Below are positions 55,850 through 64,000 of a stretch of 64,000 bases of DNA, piece by piece. The position numbers and the translations under genes were made by a program. Location of the stretch: positions 18,213,538 through 18,277,537 of the forward strand of contig OX421494.1 of assembly GCA_949126835.1 (NCBI GenBank), read 5' to 3'. Position 1 is the first letter of the stretch, and every line of letters starts with the position of its first letter. The stretch comes from Anisus vortex. Lineage: Eukaryota > Mollusca > Gastropoda > Planorbidae. The notes under the pieces are model-generated. The model saw only the letters and a program-made list of their open reading frames with translations. It was not told where the DNA came from and ran no database searches.

Positions 55850-57907
55850 GCGATATCACTTATATATGCATGTAATCGATATGCACATATCTGTGATATT
55901 ACAGACACATTTACCTGCGATATTACGGATACATTTATCTGTGATATTAAAGACACATTTACCTGCGATATTACGGATACATTTATCTGTGATATTACAG
56001 ACACATTTACCTGCGATATTACGGATACATTTATCTGTGATATTACAGACACATTTACCTGCGATATTACGGATACATTTACCTGTGATATTACAGACAC
56101 ATTTACCTGCTATATTACGGATACATTTACCTGTGATATTACGGATACATTTATCTGTGATATTACAAACACATTTACCTGCGATATTACGGATACATTT
56201 ATCTGTGATATTACAGACACATTTACCTGCGATATTACGGATACATTTACCTGCGATATTACGGATACATTTATCTGTGATATTACAGACACATTTACCT
56301 GCGATATTACGGATACATTTACCTGTTACATTAAGGATACATTTACCTGTGATGGTACGGATACATTTACCTGTGATATTACTAATACATTTACCTGTGA
56401 TGGTACGGATACATTTACCTTTGATATTACGGATACATTTACCAGTGATATTACTAATACTAATACATTTACTAGTTATATTTCGAATACATTTACCTGT
56501 GTTGGTACGGATACATTTACCTGTGATGGTACGGATACATTTACCTGTGATATTACGGATACATTTACCTGTGATATTACGGATACATTTACCTGCGATA
56601 TTACGGATACATTTACCTGTGATATTACGGATACATTTACCTGTGATATTACGGATACATTTACCTGTGATATTACGGATACATTTACCAGTGATATTAC
56701 GGATACATTTACCAGTGATATTACAGACACATTTACCTGTGATATTACGGATACATTTACCTGTGATATTACGGATACATTTAGCTGTGATATTACGGAT
56801 ATATTTACCTGTGATATTACGGATACATTTACCTGTGATATTACGGATACATTTACCTGTGATATTACAGCCACATTTACCTGTGATATTACGGATACAT
56901 TTACCTGTGATAATACGGATACATTTACCTGTGATATTACGGATACATTTACCTGTGATATTACGGATACATTTACCTGTGATATTACAGCCACATTTAC
57001 CTGTGATATTACGGATACATTTACCTGTGATATTACAGCCACATTTACCTGTGATATTACGGATATATTTACCTGTGATATTATGGATACATTTACCTGT
57101 GATATTACGGATACATTTACCTGTGATATTACGGATATATTTACCTGTGATATTACGGATACATTTACCTTTGATAATACGGATACATTTACCTGTGATA
57201 TTACGGATACATTTACCTGTGATATTACAGCCACATTTACCTGTGATATTACGGATACATTTACCTGTGATAATACGGATACATTTACCTGTGATATTAC
57301 GAATACATTTACCTGTGATATTACGGATACATTTACCTGTGATATTACGGATACATTTACCTGTGATATTAAGGATACATTTACCTGTGATATTACGGAT
57401 ACATTTACCTGTGTTGGTACGAATACATTTACCAGTGATATTACGAATACATTTATCTGTGATATTACGGATACATTTACCTGTGTTGGTACGAATACAT
57501 TTACCTGTGATATTACGAATACATTTATCTGTGATATTACGGATACATTTACCTGTGTTGGTACGAATACATTTACATGTGTTGGTACGGATACATTTAC
57601 CAGTGATATTACGAATACATTTACCTGTGTTGGTACGGATACATTTACCTGTGATATTACGAATACATTTACCTGTGTTGGTACGGATACATTTACCAGT
57701 GATATTACGAATACATTTACCTGTGTTGGTACGGATACATTTACCTTTGATATTACGGATACATTTACCAGTGATATTACTAATACTAATACATTTACCA
57801 GTGATATTTCGAATACATTTACCTGTGTTAGTACGGATACATTTACCTGTGATGGTACGGATACATTTACCTGTGATATTACGGATACATTTACCTGTGA
57901 TATTACG
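55850..57907 (+). repeat. 24-bp satellite, about 86 copies
   Basis: Unit gatattacggatacatttac plus ctgt. Several frames stay open for hundreds of codons because the unit length is a multiple of three and lacks stops. On the minus strand each typical unit contains cacaggtaaatg, a donor-like word. It is interrupted at 57908 by an LTR element. Confidence 0.96.
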
Positions 57908-58413
57908 TGTAAGTTGCTATTTAGTGACTGTTAGACACATTCATTAACAATCTCTTCGAGGCTTTGACAAAGTTAATAACACTCTCCAGGAACAGTAAAA
58001 TGTATAGATATAAATTTATTCACACACATATAATTTTATGTCCTCACAATTCATATGAATATCCATGCACAATGATATCTGTATATATATTCACTCAATA
58101 GCAGTGCAATACACATAACATAATTTACAGAATAGATTCACAGAGATCTCTCCTATTATCTCCATTACAAAATCTCCACATAAAAATACAGCTCCTCTCT
58201 CTACAAAAGCTCAATGCCCACTACCCTACCAATGTCAAGTCTCGTAACCTTTCCTCCGATCTTTTCTAACCTAACACGTGAATTAACACAACTGCGCAAT
58301 TATTATAGTCTCCGTCTGCTTTTGCTAACCAAGGTCAAGGTCTACTCTTCTTTTCATTGGTTATCTCTCTTTGACCATAGACTATTTATTATGTTCTATT
58401 TCAATCACTGACA
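57908..58413 (-). repeat. 3' LTR, 506 bp
   Basis: Begins tgtaagttgc and ends cactgaca on +, so TG...CA on both strands. The right boundary is set by the adjacent polypurine tract. The outer flank ttacg (57903-57907) is the likely target site. Confidence 0.88.
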
Positions 58414-58423
58414 CACCCCCCTT
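58414..58423 (-). other. Polypurine tract
   Basis: aaggggggtg on the minus strand, directly before the 3' LTR start tgtcagtg. Confidence 0.75.
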
Positions 58424-58624
58424 GCCCATAAATAAAATGACATTAATGGCATTTTTATATCCAAAACATAATTAATACATCCATATAAGTCATAAATCAA
58501 TACGTAGATTATGTTATATATAAATTAAATCATACATGTAATAATATTTGTTAGTATAGTTTGTTAGTTATTGTTAGTAGACAATGTTAGTAAGTGTAAT
58601 TATGTACAATGAGTTTGTGACTGT

Positions 58625-59236
58625 TTACATGGCTAATCTTGACAATATGTCAGGTATGTGATTGTCTGTCCCTTTAATACTTTGTATGTTAAACTGGTAA
58701 TCACTAAGTTTCATTGCAAATTTATTGATCCTATTATTGTTCACGTTGCTCACATTGAAATTAATCAAAGGTTTGTGATCTGTAAATATTGTAAATTTAC
58801 GACCTAACAAATATCTTCTTAGTTTAGTTACTGCCCATACAATGGCCAAACCTTCCAACTCAATTACAGAGTACTTTTCCTCTGCTTTTGTCAGTGATCT
58901 ACTTATATACAATGCTGGTTTGTAAATACCCATAATTTTCTTTTCTTTTTTATTTGTCATATTACTATTTTCCTCCAGACAATGTTTCATTAAACATGCA
59001 CCAAGACCTTGCCTAGAGGCATCAGTAGCTAAAATGGTTGTATCTTTAGCTGAAATGGTAGTTAAAATTGGTTCTTTAGAAAATAGTATTTTTAAATTTT
59101 GCATTGCTTTTTCACATTCTGAAGTCCAATTAATTTTTGTATTAGATTGACCTTTCCTTGTTAAATTTACAAGTGGTTTTACTATTTGACTGTAATTTTC
59201 AAAGAAATCTCTATAGTAACCAAATAGTCCTAACAA
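58625..59236 (-). CDS. RNase H domain of Gypsy element
   Basis: LGLFGYYRDFFENYSQI, ILATDASRQGLGACLMK, FTIFTDHKPLINF and GTDNHIPDILSRLAM are Ty3/Gypsy RT-end and RNase H motifs, with catalytic Asp in TDAS and the SVIELEGLA Glu visible. The frame ends just before the 3' LTR, and no integrase follows it. Confidence 0.85.
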   Translation of the reverse strand: MLGLFGYYRDFFENYSQIVKPLVNLTRKGQSNTKINWTSECEKAMQNLKILFSKEPILTTISAKDTTILATDASRQGLGACLMKHCLEENSNMTNKKEKKIMGIYKPALYISRSLTKAEEKYSVIELEGLAIVWAVTKLRRYLLGRKFTIFTDHKPLINFNVSNVNNNRINKFAMKLSDYQFNIQSIKGTDNHIPDILSRLAM

Positions 59237-59420
59237 AGCTCTGACTTGTTTTTTTTGTTTCAGGCTTCTTTATGTTCAACATTTTTTCTTGCATCCTATC
59301 AATTGGTTGTATTGCCTGATCTTTAAATTTATGTCCTAAAAATTCAATTTCATTCTGAGCTAATTTCATCTTTTGTGGTGAAATAGTTAGATTATGTTCA
59401 GCTATATTTTCTAATATCAT
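59211..59420 (-). pseudogene. RT thumb fragment, frameshifted into RNase H
   Basis: ENIAEHNLTISPQKMKLAQN and EIEFLGHKF are the RT segment just after the missing YxDD motif. It is joined to the RNase H frame through a one-base shift in an A8 run on the minus strand near 59245-59252. Confidence 0.75.
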
Positions 59421-60252
59421 TGATATGAATTTTTCTTATAGATTCTCTTACAGATATTTCAAATAAAACTGTATTAACTCTTTTCTTAACAGTATATGGT
59501 CCATGCCATTCTTTGTTTCTATTTGTTGGTGTTGGTGAAAAAATCAATACTAAATCATTAGGTTTCAAGGTTCTCAAATATCTATGTTTGTTTTCTACCA
59601 CTTTATTTATGTAGTCATCTTTTTTCTGTTCAGCTTGTAACAATTGATTAGTAATTTTACCCATTTCTAGCACTGTTTTTTCATTATGCTTTACAGTGTT
59701 TATTTCATCAAATGTTTGCTTCTCTACCTGATCCTTTTCTTGATAACTTATTTCTGGTTTATATGTCTCTTTCTTGTTAATAGTTACAGTTAAATGTTTC
59801 TTTAAGACATCTTTTTGGTTTTCATAGTTATCCAAATGATCATTTGCTATCTTTAAAGCTTTATCATGATTTCTGACATGCTGAGTCAAAATTATAGATT
59901 TCAATTCACCAGGAACATTCAATTCATTACACACATTTTCAAACTCATCTATGTATTGACCAATTTGTTGAGTACCATTCCAATTATGGAAGTTATTTTC
60001 TTTACTTTTTAGTTTCACAGGTTCCAACATGTTTATCCATTCATGTGATTGAACATTATTTGACTTCAAAATGCATAGATTTTGAGATAGTGTACTGATG
60101 GGATCATTATTGAATTCATTCAAAGTCATAGGATTCTGAATTTCTTTTATATCTAGTCTATTCCTAATCCATTCTTCAAAAATTTGTACTGAATTGTCTG
60201 GTTTAACATTGGTTGCATTACCTATGATAAGTGGAGCGGTGCATTTGGGCAT
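59398..60252 (-). CDS. Retroelement ORF: protease end plus integrase C-terminus
   Basis: The N-terminal CTAPLIIGNATNVKPD is the end of a retropepsin domain. The C-terminal part (RYLRTLKPNDLVLIF, EWHGPYTVKKRV, RKIHINDIRKYS) is an integrase GPY/F-type module. Zinc-finger and DDE core are missing, so about 284 residues fuse distant parts of pol. Confidence 0.7.
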   Translation of the reverse strand: MPKCTAPLIIGNATNVKPDNSVQIFEEWIRNRLDIKEIQNPMTLNEFNNDPISTLSQNLCILKSNNVQSHEWINMLEPVKLKSKENNFHNWNGTQQIGQYIDEFENVCNELNVPGELKSIILTQHVRNHDKALKIANDHLDNYENQKDVLKKHLTVTINKKETYKPEISYQEKDQVEKQTFDEINTVKHNEKTVLEMGKITNQLLQAEQKKDDYINKVVENKHRYLRTLKPNDLVLIFSPTPTNRNKEWHGPYTVKKRVNTVLFEISVRESIRKIHINDIRKYS

Positions 60253-60460
60253 TACGACAGCTTTTACTTTCCCTGCGATCCAAGGGGTGTCAATTAAAAT
60301 ATTTGCACATTTGCATGTAATAGAACTCCCATCACCTAGTGTAATTACTTCTATGTCATCAATATATTGATCAGACTCAACTAGATTAGCTTGTACTATT
60401 AAGCACTATTATATTGTCTCTCAATGTCATGGTCTGAATATGATTAACATAAGAAGGGAA
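60230..60460 (-). pseudogene. Retropepsin remnant without active-site triad
   Basis: The frame ESDQYIDDIEVITLGDGSSI, ANILIDTPWIAGKVKAVVMP continues into the ORF at 60252. Upstream, where the DTG triad is expected, only LRDN is seen with a frame change. Confidence 0.6.
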
Positions 60461-60466
60461 CAAGTA

Positions 60467-61999
60467 TTACCTTCCACCTGCTTCATGTATGTTAGTAAAA
60501 TATTTTCCAGTATTAGATTTTGGTGCTACAGTTGAAAAATTGTTACTTTGAGAAAAGTTACTGTCAAACAATTGTTTAGGTTCAGTTTGTTGGCCCTGAA
60601 ACGGTGATGAACAATCATAAGATATATGCCCATAACCCTGACAATTATAACATCTTATTGATGTAGGATTATCATTGACCCTATTGCTATTGCCTCTAGA
60701 CTGATTGTAAGAACCCCTACTATTGTTGCCACTATAATAGTCTCTGTTGTTGTTACCTCTAGTTTGTTTAAAGTAACCTCTATTATTATTATAGTAACCT
60801 CTATTATTGTTGTTACCTCTATTGAAAAATCTACCATTATTTTGGTTATTAGAATTAGTGTTTCTTGTGGGTGATAAACTATGTCTTCTGAAAGGATAGT
60901 TAGTGTTCCTAGCATTACTCCTATTTTGGTTTCTTGGTCTGTTGTCCTGATTTTGATATGCATTGAAAACATTCAAGTTGTTTTCAAAAGCATTCAAATT
61001 ATTTGTATCTTCATTTTTACTAAGTGCCACACCAGGATGACTGTCCTTGTAATTATTTAAGGCTGTTTTCAATTCCTCTACATTTCTAATGTTTCTTTCT
61101 TTAAGATATGTAAATAGTTCTGGAGTGGCCATTGTGAGAATTTTATCAATAATTATCATGTCTAATATATGTCTGGGATTATTTATGTCCACTTTACTTA
61201 GTGTTAACCATTTTTCTAGGAATTGGCTTATGTCATTAATGAACCTATCAGTGTTGTCACTAGCTTCCAATCTAACCTTATGAAATTGTTTTCTATAATG
61301 ATCAGGTGTAAAATTATAAAAATTGAACATTGCTGCTTTTATTTGATCATATGTTCTACCAATTCCTTCACCTACTGCTTTTAGCCCCTTTTCTTTAACT
61401 GCTCCTAATAATTTAGCAGCCCATTTATCTTTTGGTAAGTTATTAGCTATACAATTTTCCTCAAAAATAGATAAGAAACTATCTAAATTATTTTCATTTC
61501 CATCAAAGGGCTGTACGTTAAATTTGTCATTAACTTTATGAGTGTAAGATTCTGTGACCTTCATTTTTCCTAACTCTAATTCAGTTTCATACCTTTTATG
61601 TTCTAATTCTGTGTGCTGAGCTATTTTCAATTTTTCAATTTCTCTATCTTCTGCGTGCTGAGCTATTTTCAATTTTTCAATTTCTCTATCTTCTGTGTAC
61701 TGAGCTATTTTTAGTTTTTCAATTTCTCTATCTTCAGCTATTTTTAGTTTCTCAATTTCTTGAGCTCTTAAGTCAATTTCTGTTTGTTGAGCTATTTTTA
61801 GTTTTTCAAATTCTCTATCTTCAGCTCTTTTATCTCTTTCCTTATTTTCTATCTCTTTTTGTTCTTGTTTTTGTTCTAAAGTCCAAGCCTGAACTTTTTC
61901 TTCGATAAATTTCATCATGTCTTTTTTCTCTATTTCATATTCCATAGCTAATTCTTTAGCCCTGGCATACATTTGTGCATTAGTTTCAAACGAAGCCAT
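60467..61999 (-). CDS. gag polyprotein of Gypsy element, 510 aa
   Basis: The N-terminal 150 residues are a charged coiled coil with repeated EDREIEKLKIAQ units. The central part (NKFNVQPFDGNENNLDSFLS, KDKWAAKLLGAVKEKG) resembles retrotransposon gag capsid. The C-terminus is Asn/Arg/Gly-rich, followed by one zinc knuckle CYNCQGYGHISYDC (CX2CX4HX4C). Intact frame. Confidence 0.85.
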   Translation of the reverse strand: MASFETNAQMYARAKELAMEYEIEKKDMMKFIEEKVQAWTLEQKQEQKEIENKERDKRAEDREFEKLKIAQQTEIDLRAQEIEKLKIAEDREIEKLKIAQYTEDREIEKLKIAQHAEDREIEKLKIAQHTELEHKRYETELELGKMKVTESYTHKVNDKFNVQPFDGNENNLDSFLSIFEENCIANNLPKDKWAAKLLGAVKEKGLKAVGEGIGRTYDQIKAAMFNFYNFTPDHYRKQFHKVRLEASDNTDRFINDISQFLEKWLTLSKVDINNPRHILDMIIIDKILTMATPELFTYLKERNIRNVEELKTALNNYKDSHPGVALSKNEDTNNLNAFENNLNVFNAYQNQDNRPRNQNRSNARNTNYPFRRHSLSPTRNTNSNNQNNGRFFNRGNNNNRGYYNNNRGYFKQTRGNNNRDYYSGNNSRGSYNQSRGNSNRVNDNPTSIRCYNCQGYGHISYDCSSPFQGQQTEPKQLFDSNFSQSNNFSTVAPKSNTGKYFTNIHEAGGR

Positions 62000-63692
62000 T
62001 TTTTTTTATTTGCTTTTTTGTCCAGTGTTATTATGTATTTGTTATTACACAAGTTTTAAAGTATGTTTTATTTATTACACAAATTCAATTTATTTGTACT
62101 GTGACCAACTTAATCATATACTGATATGATTAATAACACAGATTCTATATATTAGTTATACTAAAATGTGACCCAATGATAATCAAAGCTTGATGACTTA
62201 CATGATTATTTGTTCACATTTATATTTTTATAGAGTTCGTCAAAGCTTGATGACTTATATGACTAGTCTCTTTCTTGATCTAATCACACTAAGTTCCTAC
62301 GGTAGGACAATAAATGTGCAATGACAAAATAATGTATTTACTCACCATAAATTACTTGAGTCAAATGAAAGTTCAACTTCTGGACCACCCCAAAATTTAC
62401 TATGTGTTACAAAGCTTATTTTATGACTATTTATACAATGTACTGAATCTGTATGTGCGCAATATTATGTTACCTCACAAGTATGTTATTGCATCTTTTA
62501 AAAGAATTCAAAACTTAATTATATTATTTACAGTACTCCAAAGTTATTTGCATAATAAATTATTTGCTACTTTACAAATAATGCATATGAACACAAAAAA
62601 CAAAATAATTGCTGCTTTAAATAGACAATACCAAGAGGAATTCAACCATAGAATTACAATATATAAACATTGACCAAACAAAATGATGTTTTAATAACAA
62701 TACAACAATTATTTACGATCACAAACAAGACTTACACAGCTAACGACTATATTTGTAAATAAAACAAATATCCCTATAGAATCATCTACATTAAAACCTC
62801 GAAAAGAAACAGAATTAGAGTAAAGACAGAAGTAAAAGTATTGAGGTCTTAACATAGACTACCTCCAACCTCCCACACATATATTGTATACATATAACAT
62901 GAAATTATTATATTTAACAAAGTAATTACTGATAAAGAAAGGCAGTAATTACACATAAGAAAGAGGATATAGTAACGATCAGTGTCAGTTTCTTCAATGA
63001 CTTGATGTAACGATAGTAACGATCAGTGTCAGTTTCTTCAATGCCTTGATGTAATGTTAACACACTATTCCGACTATGACGAGTCTGAAAGTTTTACATA
63101 TCCATGTATGACTGGCATACGGTAGGCACACTATGACAATTGTGTGATCTGTCTTCACTTCACGTGAAATCTGCCATCTCCGATGAGAACTGGATATTTA
63201 AAATAGGTACTGTGTATATCACAAGATCTTTACATCTGACTTCCGGCTAATCTGTTTACTGACATTCAATGTCACGTCGGGATGTATATGTATAATAAAA
63301 CAATTAGTCAAAGTTGAAGTTGAACTGCAGTTATGTTGAAACAAGGAGACTTCCAATCACAACAGTGCGCCGCCATTTTGAATTTGTTAGTGCGCCATCT
63401 TGCTCTGATATAAAAATAAATTCAGTCACTGGTAGAATAAAATGTCTTTTCCTGTCTTAAAATTTTCAGATGACAAATGATTATTATTTATGAATTGACT
63501 TTATAATTGTCATTGCTGTTTGCTGTATCATTTTAGTACTCGAGCTTACAAGAAGTTGAAGTATACACTTGTAATAAAATATTCAGGGTCGGCAAATTTT
63601 TCATGCCCTGGGCCTCCACTGCATAGGACGTATTGTACGACGAACAAAAATTTTGATTTTTAGTACTTGCCAACGTTTTTTCTTTATGGTAG
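62000..63692 (-). other. Retroelement leader region
   Basis: No coding match. It contains a duplicated word aacgatcagtgtcagtttct at 62977 and 63019 and may include another old insertion. Confidence 0.5.
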
Positions 63693-63708
63693 TTTCCGCT
63701 TGCCACCA
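63693..63708 (-). other. Primer-binding-site candidate
   Basis: tggtggcaagcggaaa on the minus strand starts two bases after the 5' LTR end and begins with TGG, as expected for pairing with a tRNA CCA end. The tRNA was not identified. Confidence 0.6.
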
Positions 63709-63710
63709 GT

Positions 63711-64000
63711 TGTAAGTTGCTATTTAGTGACTGTTAGACAAATTCATTAACAATCTCTTCGAGGCTTTGACAAAGTTAATAACACTCTCCAGGAACAGTA
63801 AAATGTATAGATATAAATTTATTCACACACATATAATTTTATGTCCTCACAATTCATATGAATATCCATGCACAATGATATCTGTATATATATTCACTCA
63901 ATAGCAGTGCAATACACATAACATAATTTACAGAATAGATTCACAGAGATCTCTCCTATTATCTCCATTACAAAATCTCCACATAAAAATACAGCTCCTC
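63711..64000 (-). repeat. 5' LTR, partial
   Basis: 290 bases matching 57908-58197 with one difference (gacaaattc against gacacattc). It continues past the window. Confidence 0.92.

Larger units (their letters stand above)
57908..64000 (-). mobile_element. Ty3/Gypsy LTR retrotransposon, defective, runs off the window
   Basis: On the minus strand, in order: 5' LTR (63711 to beyond 64000), primer-binding-site candidate, 1.7-kb leader, gag, protease remnant, integrase C-terminal region, RT thumb, RNase H, polypurine tract, 3' LTR (58413-57908). The LTRs differ at one site in the 290 comparable bases, so insertion looks recent. Yet the RT palm with its YxDD motif and the integrase catalytic core are absent, so it cannot move by itself. 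It is inserted inside the 24-bp satellite. Confidence 0.9.

Noticed and set aside
55820..55860. First CACNG-like exon ending at ccacaggtaagt
   Set aside because: The phase would fit, but the frame is closed by TAA a few codons upstream and shows no TM1 or GLW motif.
55833..57947. 704-codon plus-strand ORF
   Set aside because: It is the 24-bp satellite read through; other frames and the minus strand are also open, and codons only repeat the unit.
59211..59252. Programmed frameshift between RT and RNase H
   Set aside because: The shift lies in an A8 homopolymer of an already deleted pol, so a simple indel or sequencing error is more likely than a functional slip site.

Overview
This is eukaryotic, AT-rich, intron-rich nuclear DNA. 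It most likely comes from a gastropod mollusc, perhaps a freshwater pulmonate snail. That assignment is an inference from three traits: divergent polycystin-1-family channel genes, many tRNA-derived SINEs and hAT-type elements, and a Ty3/Gypsy element with an Asn/Gly/Arg-rich gag. No species diagnosis is possible from the sequence alone. There are no prokaryotic features. The genes had to be rebuilt exon by exon from splice sites and reading phase.

Three protein-coding genes are supported. (1) On the + strand, 1662-12472, are the last 11 exons of a polycystin-1-like (PKD1L-type) channel gene. They encode 688 residues: late PC1-specific membrane helices, the extracellular polycystin (TOP) domain and the six-helix channel core. 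The 5' part lies left of the window. (2) On the - strand, 25614-13922, are 11 exons (947 residues) of a second polycystin. It converges tail to tail on the first with 1.45 kb between stop codons, and carries a coding 8-residue tandem repeat in the TOP domain and a 308-residue coiled-coil-containing tail. Its 5' part was not found. (3) On the - strand, 55505-39113, are four exons (206 residues) of a voltage-gated calcium channel gamma-subunit/TARP-like four-helix protein. Its first exon was not found.

The rest is introns and intergenic DNA dominated by repeats. There are at least fifteen minisatellite or satellite arrays, including a 3.6-kb array at 29424-33018 and a 2.1-kb 24-bp array at 55850-57907. 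Mobile DNA includes tRNA-type SINEs (11935-12176, 26551-26813, 40121-40362 and others), truncated LINE 3' ends, hAT elements and MITEs with 8-bp target duplications (15924-16105, 43736-45365, 51712-53531), a TA-target MITE family, and a Ty3/Gypsy element from 57908 to beyond the right edge. That element has near-identical LTRs but a rearranged, broken pol.

The most unusual pattern is that several minisatellites inside the two polycystin genes begin at, or contain copies of, the exon-intron junction they adjoin (exon 1 donor, exons 4, 6 and 7 acceptors in gene 1; two acceptors in gene 2). At two of these junctions the array provides extra splice sites that keep the reading frame open. The two polycystins also have LGS and LGK where PKD2-type channels have the LGD selectivity filter.
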